DNA of 64,000 bases, from the NCBI GenBank assembly GCA_946886565.1, contig CAMPIX010000001.1:124001-188000 (forward strand). Direction: 5' to 3'. Positions within the stretch are counted from its first letter, which is position 1, and every line of letters starts with the position of its first letter. The notes under the pieces were generated by a model, which ran no database searches, was not told the DNA's origin, and saw only the letters and a program-made list of their open reading frames with translations. Made by a program: the position numbers and the translations under genes. Source of the DNA: an uncultured Altererythrobacter sp. Lineage in GTDB: Bacteria > Pseudomonadota > Alphaproteobacteria > Sphingomonadales > Sphingomonadaceae. Shown in pieces: positions 1 through 9,090 of the stretch.

Positions 1-49
1 CAACTGGTGCAGGCGGACTCCGTCTCCGCCAGCGAGCCATGCATCGCTT

Positions 50-1162
50 TTACTCGGTGATGTGCTGGTGCACGGCGGTGTAGGGTAGCTGGAAGTAGTC
101 GAGCACTTCGCCTGCCACGCGGCCTGCCGGGCTTTTGGCATCCTTGAACAGCAGTTCGCGCAAATTCAGCCCGATGCCGACGAAGACGTGCCGCTTGGGC
201 CTGATCCCGGCGGCTCTGTCTTCTAGGCGGAAATCGTCCCCGTGATAGCCGAGGTGCAGCTCGGCGAATCGCAGCGGGCTGCGCTCGAAGGCTTCGAAGC
301 CCGACAACTTGAGCGCGAAGAAATAGCGCTGTTGCTCAAAATGCTCCTTGCCCCGGACGGTATATATGTCCTCGTTGGGTTCGACCATCAGGCGATAGTC
401 CAGCTTCTTGTCGAGGCCGGGGACCGAGTTGCGCAGGATGGAAAAGCCGGCGCCCGCAGTGTTCATCGCGACGTCTTCCCACGACCAGCCGCCGTCCGGT
501 TCGATACTGTCGAAGGCTTCGGACCAGAGCATGACGCCCGAGCCCAGCGCCGCGGCGGTGTACTGGATACCCGGCGCGCCGCCGGTCTTGCGCTTGAGCC
601 TGCCATAGAACAGTTCGCTGATGACATAGGCGGAATAGGCATGGGCCAGTTTGTCGACGCCGACGTTGTTCGTGGAGACTCCGAACCAGCCTTCGCTCTT
701 GAAGCGCGGCAGTCGCGGATTCTTGAACAGCTTCGGCGCGTTGGTGGCAGTGTAGTAGGCTGTCACCGCCGCAAGCTCCCATTTGATCGCGGCGACGTCT
801 TCGCCGAAGGAAGCATACGAGCGCGCGGAGCGTTCGCCCGCTACGACGGGCCCCTCGAGATCCTCGGGACCATACACGCCCTCCGCCACCCCAACCTCCG
901 CCTGGTGCGTTTCCGGGTCCACGGCCAAGGGCGGCGAAGCACCCGGTGAAGGCAGCTCTTCGGCGGAAGCGAGCGGTTCGGGGGCGAAAGCCTCGTCGAG
1001 TACCAAAAGGCCGGCCGGGGAAAGTTCCTCGACGCTCTGCTGCTCTTCCCGAGCGGAGCCGGGAACGCTGGCGAATCCGACAAGGCCTGAAATCGTAATC
1101 GCTGCCGTGCGGGCGAAACGAAGCCGACCGATCCGGCCGCGCCACGACAATTGGTAGAGCAT
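50..1162 (-). CDS. DUF2279 (YfiM-like) predicted envelope protein
   Basis: A 370-residue protein with a hydrophobic stretch near the N-terminus (about residues 16-35), then a variable Pro/Glu/Ala-rich segment to about residue 115, then a conserved-looking core. The core carries the DKLAHAYSAY motif (residues 170-179) and the WSEAFDSIEPDGGWSWED block (213-230) that I associate with the DUF2279/YfiM family of unknown function. The C-terminal third ends in alternating hydrophobic strands, which could be an outer-membrane-type region. The start is an ATG preceded by a purine-rich GGAAAGGGG. It is divergent from the sigma-factor gene. The family is recognised from motif memory; the function is unknown. 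Confidence 0.75.
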   Translation of the reverse strand: MLYQLSWRGRIGRLRFARTAAITISGLVGFASVPGSAREEQQSVEELSPAGLLVLDEAFAPEPLASAEELPSPGASPPLAVDPETHQAEVGVAEGVYGPEDLEGPVVAGERSARSYASFGEDVAAIKWELAAVTAYYTATNAPKLFKNPRLPRFKSEGWFGVSTNNVGVDKLAHAYSAYVISELFYGRLKRKTGGAPGIQYTAAALGSGVMLWSEAFDSIEPDGGWSWEDVAMNTAGAGFSILRNSVPGLDKKLDYRLMVEPNEDIYTVRGKEHFEQQRYFFALKLSGFEAFERSPLRFAELHLGYHGDDFRLEDRAAGIRPKRHVFVGIGLNLRELLFKDAKSPAGRVAGEVLDYFQLPYTAVHQHITE

Positions 1163-1545
1163 TGCGCCCCTTTCCTGTTGAACGCCGACGGTGCTGTGAA
1201 GTGCACCTGCAAGCGAGGTGCCGGGCCTTGTATGCTGAATTGTAAGTCTTTTGTCACTACACCATCGGGCAACCGGGCGCTCCGGCGGTTTTTGCGGCGG
1301 TCATTCGTCTCTTGCGCTGGACCGGCCACGGCGGATATTCGTCGGCCACCCGAACGGCTACACCGCTTTCCCGCAAAGGCTCGCAATCAAACCGTTGAGA
1401 CGAGCGCTTCGACGGCAGCGCGGCGCGATGGGAAACTTTGATCTGAACCGCAATCTCGCCATGTTGGATTTCCAGACCCGGTCCCTTCCTTCCCGCCGAT
1501 GGCCATTCGGCTCCGAAGCGATCATGCCTTCACCGCCGGGCGATC
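1163..1545. other. Intergenic region between divergent genes
   Basis: This 383-base gap separates the DUF2279 gene (leftward) from the sigma-factor gene (rightward) and should hold both promoters. Short open frames here have no recognisable protein features. The stretch around 1230-1262 is lower in GC than its surroundings and is the likeliest promoter area, but I could not assign a convincing -35/-10 pair. No RNA gene or repeat was seen. Confidence 0.5.
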
Positions 1546-2073
1546 TTGCTCGCTGACGAGCCCGCGAGCGGCCTCGAGAGGGCCTTTCTCGACAGCCGGG
1601 ACCGGCTGCTGCGATTCTTCGTTGCGCGCGGCGCGGACGATGCGGCCGAGGATTTGCTGCAGGAACTGTGGCTGAAGATTTCGACCGGCAGCACGGGGCC
1701 GGTGGCTTCTCCCGTCGCCTATCTGTTCCGCGCGGCCAACACGCTGATGATCGATCGATACCGCTCGCAGGTCCAGGCGGCGCAGCGCGACCGCGACTGG
1801 AGCGAGGTACAGGCGGGAGTGGCTCCGGGCGTCGCCGACAACCCCTCCGCCGAGCGCGTGATCGCGGGGCGGCAGTTCGCGAACCTTGTCGAGCGGACGC
1901 TCGACGGGCTCGATCCGCGCGCAGCTGCGATTTTCCGTCGCCACCGGATCGACAACGTCGCTCAGCGACAGGTCGCCGATGAATTCGGGGTCAGCCTGAG
2001 CACGGTCGAAAGCGACCTGCGGCGCGCCTACCGCGCGCTCGCCGAATTGAAGGAGCGGCTGGATGAGGCTTGA
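1546..2073 (+). CDS. ECF sigma factor, FecI type
   Basis: A 175-residue extracytoplasmic-function RNA polymerase sigma factor. Region 2 lies at about residues 12-75 (RDRLLRFFVARGADDAAEDL and the promoter-melting segment). Region 4 lies at about 115-168, with the helix-turn-helix around VADEFGVSLSTVESDLRRAY. Length and organisation match FecI-like sigma factors. The start is a TTG with only a weak Shine-Dalgarno, so the exact N-terminus is uncertain. It is followed by a FecR-type anti-sigma gene and an STN-domain TonB receptor, the classic order of cell-surface signalling operons. By analogy it should transcribe the receptor genes when the receptor is occupied. Confidence 0.9.
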   Translation: MLADEPASGLERAFLDSRDRLLRFFVARGADDAAEDLLQELWLKISTGSTGPVASPVAYLFRAANTLMIDRYRSQVQAAQRDRDWSEVQAGVAPGVADNPSAERVIAGRQFANLVERTLDGLDPRAAAIFRRHRIDNVAQRQVADEFGVSLSTVESDLRRAYRALAELKERLDEA

Positions 2074-2111
2074 CCCGATCGACTCCGTCTTCCTCGCAGG
2101 AGGTTCGGCCC

Positions 2112-3035
2112 ATGCCGCATGACGATTCCATCCTCGAAGAAGCCGCGGCCTGGGCCGTGCGAACCGGCGATCCTGCCTTCGACGACTGGGACGGCTTCGC
2201 CGCGTGGCTCGAACGAAGCCCGGCCCACGCGCAAGCCTACGACCGGATCAGCATGGCCGCGATCGAGGCGGCCGAAGCGCTCGCGGCCGCACCGGTTCCT
2301 GCGAACGACATCGAAGAGGTCGGCACCGCGGGAAATCGGCGCTGGTTCGGCGCGGCGCTGGCGGCGGGCCTTGTCGGGCTGGCTGCGTTCGGCGTGTGGC
2401 AGATGGGCGGCGATGGCCGTGTCTACGAAACCGCCCCGGGCGAGACGCGCACCATCGCGCTCGCCGACGGCAGCACGATCGAGCTCGGCGGCGGTTCGCG
2501 GATCGCACTCGACGAGGACCAGCCGCGGTTTGCCCGCCTCGAAGCCGGGCAGGCGCTGTTCGACGTTCGCCACGATGACGCGCACCCGTTCCGGGTCGAG
2601 GCCGGCGACGATACGCTGGTCGATGCCGGCACAACGTTCGATGTTCGGCTCGACGTCGATGATCTCACCGTCGGCGTTTCGGAGGGCGTGGTGCTGTTCA
2701 ACCCGGCCGAACAGAACGTCCGGCTCGAACCGGGCGACCGGCTGGTCAGCGCGCGCGGCTCGGCCGACTACACGCTGTCCGAAGTCCCGGTCGCGCAAGT
2801 CGGCGAGTGGCGCGAGGGCCGGCTGACGTTCGCGCAGGCGAGCCTCGCCGATGTGGTCGGCGATCTCGCCAGGGCGACCGGGGTGCGCTATCGGGTCGCC
2901 GGCGGAAGTGCCGCCAGCCCGGTCAGCGGAAGCGTGATGATCGCACCCTTGCGCGAAAACCCGGCGGCGCTCGGTCCGCTGCTCGGCGTCTCGGTGCGCA
3001 AGGCCGGAGAAGATTGGATGGTCGAAACGCCGTAA
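2112..3035 (+). CDS. FecR-family anti-sigma / transmembrane sensor
   Basis: A 307-residue inner-membrane regulator. The N-terminal cytoplasmic DUF4880-like part (residues 1-50, with AAAWAVRTGD and WLERSPAHAQAYDRI) would hold the sigma factor. A single membrane helix lies at about 78-98. The periplasmic FecR domain follows (from about 103, TAPGETRTIALADGSTIELG), and a C-terminal DUF4974-like segment (FAQASLADVVGDLARATG) would contact the receptor STN domain. The ATG at 2112 is preceded by a perfect AGGAGG (2098-2103) eight bases upstream. This is preferred over a TTG at 2070 that overlaps the sigma-factor stop. The receptor gene begins two bases after the stop codon. Confidence 0.92.
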   Translation: MPHDDSILEEAAAWAVRTGDPAFDDWDGFAAWLERSPAHAQAYDRISMAAIEAAEALAAAPVPANDIEEVGTAGNRRWFGAALAAGLVGLAAFGVWQMGGDGRVYETAPGETRTIALADGSTIELGGGSRIALDEDQPRFARLEAGQALFDVRHDDAHPFRVEAGDDTLVDAGTTFDVRLDVDDLTVGVSEGVVLFNPAEQNVRLEPGDRLVSARGSADYTLSEVPVAQVGEWREGRLTFAQASLADVVGDLARATGVRYRVAGGSAASPVSGSVMIAPLRENPAALGPLLGVSVRKAGEDWMVETP

Positions 3036-3037
3036 AC

Positions 3038-5401
3038 ATGCGCCCGCGCCCCCTCGCCTGCCTCGCGATCGCCGCTGTCGCCGCGGCCCCCGCCGCCGCG
3101 CACGCCCAGCGTGTCGCGGTCGACGCGCCTGCGGGCAGCGCGGCCCAGGCGGCGATCGCGATCGCGCGCCAGACCGGCAGCAGCATAGTGATTGCCGATC
3201 CGGCGATCGCGCGAAAAACGATCCGCCGCATTCGGGGCAGGATGGACGCGAACGAAGCCGTGCGACGGCTCGCGAGCGCGACCGATGCGCGCGCAGTCGC
3301 AGTCGGGCCATCGGCCTGGCGGCTCGTTCCCCGGCCGCAGAGCGGGCAGCGCACTGCGCGATCTCCAGCCCGCGCCGCGCCTCCGCCCCCCGCCCTGCCC
3401 AGGCCCGCGCCGCCCGCGCCGCCAATCGTCGTGATCGCGAGCAAGCGCGACACGCCGCGCAGCGAGTTCCCCGGGCAGGTCTCGATGCTCGACGGCGACG
3501 CGCTCGAACTCGGCGGGATCGGGGGCACCGAGAAGATCACCCAGCGCGTTGCCACCGTTTCCTCGACCTATCTGGGCAGCGGGCGCAACAAGCTCTTCAT
3601 CCGCGGGATCGCCGATTCGAGCTTTACCGGCCCGACTCAGGCGACCGTGGGCCAATACCTCGGCGACTTGCGGCTGAGCTACAACGCGCCCGATCCCGAC
3701 TTGCGCCTGTCAGACCTCGAGCGGGTCGAGGTGCTCGAAGGCCCGCAGGGCACGCTCTATGGCGCGGGTTCGCTCGGCGGGATCATTCGCATCGTGCCCA
3801 ACATGCCCGAGATGGACGTGACGAGCGGCTCGGCCATGATCGGCGGGGAGCTCGTCCAGCACGGCGAGCCGGGCGCCGACGCCAACGCGACGCTGAACCT
3901 GCCGCTCGCGCCCGACCGCGCCGCGCTGCGCGTCACGCTCGATGCCGCGACCCGGGGCGGCTATATCGACAAGCCCGCACTCGACCGCACCGACGTCAAC
4001 CGCACCGATATTCTCGGCGGGCGCGCGATCGTGCGCGTCGAGATCGCGCCCAAGTGGACGATCGATCTGATCGGGCTCGGCCAGTCGACCCGCTCGGACG
4101 ACAGCCAGTACGCGGACCGCGACGGCGATCCGCTGACCAGCTCGGCGAAGGTGCGCGAAGGCTCGCGCGCCGACTACCTCCACGGCCAGTTCGTGATTTC
4201 GGGGCGGATCGGCGAGGGGCGGCTCCGCTCGACCACCGGCATCGCGTCGCAGGACTTGCAGGAACGCTACGACGCGACCCCGCCCGGCGGCCCCGAGCGC
4301 CTGTTCGTGCAGGACAACGACACGCGGATGATCGCCAACGAGACCCGCCTGTGGCAGCCGCTCGGCGAGCGGTTCGGCTGGCTGGCGGGCCTCAGCTTCA
4401 CCGACAACCGCACCCGGCTGACCCGCTCGCTCGGCGCGCCCGACGAACAGATGAGCGCGACCGGGGTGCTCAACACCGTCACCGAGGCGACCGCCTATGG
4501 CGAAGCGAGCCTGCGCGTCGCCGAGAACCTTATCGCCACCGCGGGCGCACGCTACACCCATTCGCGGCTCGGCGGCGCGGGCGAGGACGTGCCGTTCGCG
4601 CTTGCCGCCGCACGCGCCGAAGTGACCGCGAGCCGCACCGAGACCGCGTTCCTCCCCTCCGCCTCACTGCTCGCGACCGTGGGGCCCGAGACCGCGCTCT
4701 ACTTGCGTTATCAGGAGGGGTTCCGCCCCGGCGGGCTGGCGATCGAGGGCGAGTTCGTGCGCCGCTTCCGCAGCGATCATGCGACCACGTTCGAGTTCGG
4801 CGCGCGCCACGGCGCGCCGGGGCTCGGCCCGTTCGATTTCTCCGCCAGCCTGTCGCACACACGCTGGAGCGACATCCAGGCGGACTTCATCGACGACCTC
4901 GGCCTGCCGAGCACCGCCAATATCGGCGACGGGCGCGTGTGGACTGCGAGCGTCTCGGGCGGCGTCGAGCTAACTCCCGAGCTGCGCGTCAGCGGCGGGA
5001 TGACCTACAACGACAGCCGGGTGGACGAGCCGAACTTCATCACCCTCGCGCGCGCCACCCACGTGCCGAACATCGCCGGTTTCGCCGCGCGGCTCGGGGC
5101 CGACTACCGCACCTGGCTCGATAACGGGCTAGAGCTCAAGGCGCACGGCTGGGCGAGCTACGTCGGCAAGTCGCGGCTCGGCATCGGGCCCGAGCTCGGC
5201 GACCTGCAGGGCGACTATCTCGACAGCGGGCTGACGGTGCGGGTCGGCCGCGAGCGCTTCGGCGTCTCGCTCTCGCTGACCAACCTCGCCGACGTGAAGG
5301 GCAACCGCTTCGCGCTCGGCACGCCGTTCGCGATGGGCCGCGATCAGGTCACGCCGCTCCAACCGCGCACGATTCGGCTCGGCCTCGACGCCCGGTTCTG
5401 A
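3038..5401 (+). CDS. TonB-dependent receptor with STN signalling domain
   Basis: A 787-residue outer-membrane receptor. A signal peptide (about residues 1-24, ending AHAQ) is followed by an STN (secretin/TonB short N-terminal) domain at about 30-100. Then comes a Pro/Ala-rich linker, the plug (with LFIRGIAD and RVEVLEGPQGTLYGAGSLGG) and a 22-strand-type barrel ending in an aromatic-terminated strand (LDARF). The ATG at 3038 begins two bases after the fecR stop. An upstream in-frame extension from 2807 is a shadow of fecR. In the FecA model, ligand binding makes the STN domain signal through FecR to the sigma factor. The plug and barrel resemble receptors for siderophores or other nutrients; the ligand cannot be told from sequence. 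Confidence 0.9.
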   Translation: MRPRPLACLAIAAVAAAPAAAHAQRVAVDAPAGSAAQAAIAIARQTGSSIVIADPAIARKTIRRIRGRMDANEAVRRLASATDARAVAVGPSAWRLVPRPQSGQRTARSPARAAPPPPALPRPAPPAPPIVVIASKRDTPRSEFPGQVSMLDGDALELGGIGGTEKITQRVATVSSTYLGSGRNKLFIRGIADSSFTGPTQATVGQYLGDLRLSYNAPDPDLRLSDLERVEVLEGPQGTLYGAGSLGGIIRIVPNMPEMDVTSGSAMIGGELVQHGEPGADANATLNLPLAPDRAALRVTLDAATRGGYIDKPALDRTDVNRTDILGGRAIVRVEIAPKWTIDLIGLGQSTRSDDSQYADRDGDPLTSSAKVREGSRADYLHGQFVISGRIGEGRLRSTTGIASQDLQERYDATPPGGPERLFVQDNDTRMIANETRLWQPLGERFGWLAGLSFTDNRTRLTRSLGAPDEQMSATGVLNTVTEATAYGEASLRVAENLIATAGARYTHSRLGGAGEDVPFALAAARAEVTASRTETAFLPSASLLATVGPETALYLRYQEGFRPGGLAIEGEFVRRFRSDHATTFEFGARHGAPGLGPFDFSASLSHTRWSDIQADFIDDLGLPSTANIGDGRVWTASVSGGVELTPELRVSGGMTYNDSRVDEPNFITLARATHVPNIAGFAARLGADYRTWLDNGLELKAHGWASYVGKSRLGIGPELGDLQGDYLDSGLTVRVGRERFGVSLSLTNLADVKGNRFALGTPFAMGRDQVTPLQPRTIRLGLDARF

Positions 5402-5484
5402 TCCGCCCAGAATTTTTTCACATCTGCGGCAAGGCTGCGCGCCGAGGTCTCCGTCCTCCGTCTCGAAAAGGACAAGGAGGACCC

Positions 5485-8400
5485 ATGCTTCGTTACCTGT
5501 ACGCCGGCACCGCGCTCGCGGCGCTGGCCGCCCCGCTCGCCGCCCAGACAGTGATCGAGGACGACCGCACCGCTCCGGTGCGCACCTCGACCGTCAAGAA
5601 CGGCGCGCCCGACGCGATCCGGGTGAGCGAGGACGGTTCGATCAAGCTGACCAGCGGCGCCGCGGTGACGATCGATTCGAACCACGACGTGACCAACGAA
5701 GGCGCGATCACCGTCACCAACGCCGATGGCGGAAGCGGCATCCTCGTTAGTGGCGACCGCACCGCCGACGTCGTCAACTCGGGCACGATCACGATCGACG
5801 AGACCTACACCGCAGCCGACGCGGACAACGACGGCGACCTCGACGGTCCGTTCGCGGTCGGCAGCGGCCGCGCGGGAATCCGTGTGAGCGGCCAGCTCAC
5901 CGGCAACATCGACCATTCGGGCACGATCGCGGTCGAAGGCAACGATTCGGCTGGCATCGTGGACGAGGACCGGCTGACGGGCGACTTCACGCACGACGGC
6001 GACACCACGGTCAAGGGCGACGGCAGCGTCGGCGTCGCGCTCGACGAGGTAAGCGGCGACGTCCGCCTCGCGGGCAAGATCGGGGCGCAAGGCGAGGACG
6101 CGGCCGGTGCAAGGCTGTCGGGCGCCATCGGCGGCACGCTGACCGTACAGGGCGAGATCGGCGCGACCGGCTATCGCAACACCGCGGCACCCTCCGATAC
6201 GTCCAAGCTCGACGCCGACGATCTGCTTCAGGGCGGCAGCGCGCTGGTGATCGAGGGAGACGTCGCCGAGGGCATCGTCTTCGCCGCCGCGCCCAAGGAC
6301 GCCGACAAGGACAACGCCGACGAGGACAGCGACGGCCTGCCCGATGCCGAGGAAGGCACCGCCAAGGTCGCTTCCTACGGCGCGGCCCCTGCGGTCGTGA
6401 TCGGCGGCGCGGGCGACATCGCGATCGGCGCGGTGCCCTCGACCGGGACCGGCTTCGGAGTGATCGTCGAAGGCTCGATCGCGGGCAGCGGCGTCTACGC
6501 CGGGGTCGATGGCAACGGGCTGGTCGTCGGCGGCCACGGCGGCGCGGTCACGGTCGCGAACGGGATGGCCGTGTCGGGCACCGTGTCCGCCTCGTCGAAA
6601 AATGCGGCTGCGACAGCGGTGCGGCTCGGCGCCGGCGCCGACGTGCCCGAGCTGCGCAACTCGGGCATCATCGGCGCAACGACCGGCAACGACGACGACG
6701 CGGTCGCGACCGCAGTCGCGGTCGATGCGGGCGCGGATATGCCGCTGCTTCGCAACACCGGCAAGATCGAGGCGAAGGCCGGCGCGGATGGCACCGCGGT
6801 GGCGATCGTCGACCGCAGCGGCACGCTCACCACGGTCGAGAACGGAGGCAAGATCGTCGCTTCGGGCGCAACCGCCGGTTCCGGCCGCAATGTCGCGATC
6901 GATCTCACCGCGGTGACCTCGGGCGCGGCGGTCAAGCAGATCGCGGTCGGCTCGGGCATCGACGCACCCTCGATCGAGGGCGACATCCGCTTCGGTTCGG
7001 GCGCCGACCTGTTCGACCTCGGCGACGGGACCGCCAAGGGCGACGTGACCTTCGGCGCGGGGGTCGATCGCTTCGCACTGTCGGGCGACGGCGCCTACAC
7101 AGGCGACGTGACCTTCGGCGGTGAGGCCGACGAGCTCTCGCTCGCTGGCACCTCACGCTTTTCGGGCGACGCGGACTTCGGCGGCGGCAGCGGCACACTC
7201 TCGCTCTCCGATACGGCCGTGTTCGCGGGCACGCTTACCGGGAGCGCGAATCTCGCGGTGGATTTGGGCGACGGCGGCGTGCTCGACCTCCGCTCGCCCA
7301 CCACGATCGGCTCGCTCGACGTGGGCGCCGACGGCGTGATCATCGCGACACTCGACCAGACCGGCGAGAGCGGCACCGCGATCACCGTGGGCGGCACCGC
7401 CAGCTTCGAGGAAGGCGCGAAGCTGCGCCTGCGCGTCACCGACATCGCGAGCGCGGAGGGCAACTTTGTCGTGATCACCGCGAGCGATCTGGTCGGCGCC
7501 GACGGACTCGACGCCGACAGCACGCTCGTCCCCTTCCTCTACGACGCGACGCTCGAAATCGACGATGTCGCCGGCGAGATCGCGGTCGACATTTCGCGCA
7601 AGGCGACCGAGGAACTCGGCCTCAACCGCTCGCAGGCCGCGGCGTTCGATGCGTTCTACGAGGCGCTCGCCAACGACGACGAGGTCGCGGGCGTGTTCCT
7701 CGGCGTGACCGAGGGCGACACGTTCGGTGCCTACGTCGCCCAGGTTCTTCCCGATCACGCGGGCGGTTCGTTCGAGGGCGTGAGCCTCGGCATGCGGACC
7801 TTCGCCCGTCGGCTCGCCGATCCGCGCGGGCCGTTCAAGCCCGAGGATGACATGCGCGTCGTGCTGGATTTCGCCGGCTGGGATTCGACCAAGGATACCG
7901 GGGAGACCGCCTCGTACGACCTCGACGGGCTCGGCTTCTCGGGCGGGCTCGAGACCACGACCGGCTTCGGCGACTTCGGCGTGACCGGCTCCTGGCTGTG
8001 GAACCGCCACGACAGCGGCTACGAGAACACCGTCATTTCCAACACTTACGAGGCAGCCGCCTACTGGCGCGGGACCTGGGGCGGGCTTTCGGGCTTCGCG
8101 CGCGGCTCCTACGGCATGGCCGACTTCGAAGGCTCGCGCTTCTTCACCGGGATGAACGGCGAGGAGAAGGTCGAGCGCACGATCGACCGCGAATGGTCGG
8201 GCAACGTGGTCTCGTTCATGGGCGGCGCCTCGTTCGAAACCGGCTCGCAATACCTGTTCGTGCGGCCTTCGGTGATCCTCGACTACATCCGGCTGAGCGA
8301 AGACGGCTTCACCGAGACCGGCGGCGGCGAGGCGCTCGACCTGACGATCGAGGACCGCACCAGCGACGAGACCGGGCTCAACCTCGCGCTCGCCGCGGGC

Positions 8401-8685
8401 GCCGACCTGTTCGGCATGGGCAGCCGCGACGACAACTGGCTGCGGGTCGAAGCCGAGGGCGGCTGGCGCGAAATCATTGCCGGCGAGCTCGGCGCGACGA
8501 CCGCCAGCTTCGAGGGCGGCGACAGCTTCACGCTGATCCCCGAGCAGCGCGCGAGCGGCTGGTTCGCCCGCCTGCGCGGCATGGGCGGCGACGAATTCTA
8601 CTCGATCGGCGGCGAGCTGTCGGCCGAGGAGCGCAACGAGGAGATCGGCTACGCGCTGCGTGCGACGCTGCGCTTCGGATTCTGA
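5485..8685 (+). CDS. Autotransporter with beta-barrel domain
   Basis: A 1066-residue type V secretion protein. A signal peptide (residues 1-21, ending LAAQ) precedes a Gly/Asp/Val-rich passenger of repeated short strands (for example VTNEGAITVTNADGGSG and VVNSGTITID), typical of a right-handed beta-helix. The C-terminal autotransporter barrel covers about residues 780-1066 and ends with the terminal-strand signature ALRATLRFGF. Two Asp-rich loops in the passenger (residues about 109-121 and 268-292) look like calcium-binding EF-hand or thrombospondin type 3 loops. The start has the ribosome binding site AAGGAGGA just upstream. It lies 83 bases after the receptor gene, so it may belong to the sigma-factor regulon. 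The passenger function is unknown. Confidence 0.88.
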   Translation: MLRYLYAGTALAALAAPLAAQTVIEDDRTAPVRTSTVKNGAPDAIRVSEDGSIKLTSGAAVTIDSNHDVTNEGAITVTNADGGSGILVSGDRTADVVNSGTITIDETYTAADADNDGDLDGPFAVGSGRAGIRVSGQLTGNIDHSGTIAVEGNDSAGIVDEDRLTGDFTHDGDTTVKGDGSVGVALDEVSGDVRLAGKIGAQGEDAAGARLSGAIGGTLTVQGEIGATGYRNTAAPSDTSKLDADDLLQGGSALVIEGDVAEGIVFAAAPKDADKDNADEDSDGLPDAEEGTAKVASYGAAPAVVIGGAGDIAIGAVPSTGTGFGVIVEGSIAGSGVYAGVDGNGLVVGGHGGAVTVANGMAVSGTVSASSKNAAATAVRLGAGADVPELRNSGIIGATTGNDDDAVATAVAVDAGADMPLLRNTGKIEAKAGADGTAVAIVDRSGTLTTVENGGKIVASGATAGSGRNVAIDLTAVTSGAAVKQIAVGSGIDAPSIEGDIRFGSGADLFDLGDGTAKGDVTFGAGVDRFALSGDGAYTGDVTFGGEADELSLAGTSRFSGDADFGGGSGTLSLSDTAVFAGTLTGSANLAVDLGDGGVLDLRSPTTIGSLDVGADGVIIATLDQTGESGTAITVGGTASFEEGAKLRLRVTDIASAEGNFVVITASDLVGADGLDADSTLVPFLYDATLEIDDVAGEIAVDISRKATEELGLNRSQAAAFDAFYEALANDDEVAGVFLGVTEGDTFGAYVAQVLPDHAGGSFEGVSLGMRTFARRLADPRGPFKPEDDMRVVLDFAGWDSTKDTGETASYDLDGLGFSGGLETTTGFGDFGVTGSWLWNRHDSGYENTVISNTYEAAAYWRGTWGGLSGFARGSYGMADFEGSRFFTGMNGEEKVERTIDREWSGNVVSFMGGASFETGSQYLFVRPSVILDYIRLSEDGFTETGGGEALDLTIEDRTSDETGLNLALAAGADLFGMGSRDDNWLRVEAEGGWREIIAGELGATTASFEGGDSFTLIPEQRASGWFARLRGMGGDEFYSIGGELSAEERNEEIGYALRATLRFGF

Positions 8686-8702
8686 CCCCTTCCTCCCCCC
8701 GT

Positions 8703-8757
8703 ATGCCCGCCGGGAACATGCTCAAACCGGCATGCGCCCCCCGCACCCGGCGGGCAT
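8703..8757. repeat. 12-bp perfect inverted repeat
   Basis: ATGCCCGCCGGG (8703-8714) is the exact reverse complement of CCCGGCGGGCAT (8746-8757). The two arms enclose 31 bases, just after the autotransporter stop codon. It may be part of a compound terminator with the hairpin that follows. Confidence 0.6.
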
Positions 8758-8764
8758 GCACCCC

Positions 8765-8808
8765 TGGGCCCAGGCGCGTGCGACCGCACCTGGGCCCATT
8801 TTTTGTTT
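8765..8808 (+). terminator. Rho-independent terminator after the autotransporter
   Basis: A perfect 10-bp stem, TGGGCCCAGG (8765-8774) with CCTGGGCCCA (8789-8798), is followed directly by a T-rich run (8799-8810). It lies about 80 bases after the autotransporter stop and fits a strong intrinsic terminator for the rightward operon. Confidence 0.85.
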
Positions 8809-8892
8809 TTTGTGCACGGGGTGCCGAAGAAAGTGAGTTCGCGCAGAGGACGCGGAGGGAGTTTCTCTCACGCGAGACGCGAGAATTTTTTC

Positions 8893-9027
8893 TCACACGA
8901 AGACACGAAGGCACAAAGATGTCGTGTCCGCGGCGCAGCCGCGCTTAAACTTCGAGCGTGGCGCTTACAGGCAAGGCCTACGGCGCGGGGACGCACACCA
9001 TCTTCGTGTCTTTGTGTCTTCGTGTGA
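8893..9027. repeat. Extragenic inverted repeat with CACGAAG-type arms
   Basis: The left arm (8893-8921) and right arm (8999-9027) are 29 bases each and are inverted copies with only about three mismatches. Each arm is built of short tandem units of the type CACGAAGACACGAAG. Outside them, GC-rich flanks (GCAGAGGACGCGGAGGGAG near 8840 and CTTCTCCGCGTCTCCGCG near 9050) are also roughly inverted copies, so the whole element spans about 8835-9065. It sits between convergent genes and does not look coding. Confidence 0.7.
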
Positions 9028-9090
9028 ATCACCCCTCTCTTCTTTCTTCTCCGCGTCTCCGCGTGAACCAAACCTGCTACGAGGTCGCTC

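Larger units (their letters stand above)
8686..9090. other. Intergenic region with terminator and repeat element
   Basis: This 405-base gap between the convergent autotransporter and amidohydrolase genes holds the 12-bp inverted repeat, the terminator and the large inverted repeat listed separately. The open frames crossing it are low-complexity readings of the repeats. No gene was seen. Confidence 0.6.

Noticed and set aside
2028..3425. Minus-strand open frame over fecR and the receptor start
   Set aside because: Arg/Ala-rich composition without motifs; it is a shadow of the signalling operon.
8835..9065. CRISPR-like repeats
   Set aside because: The repeated units are inverted and irregular, there are no spacers of constant length, and no cas gene is near.
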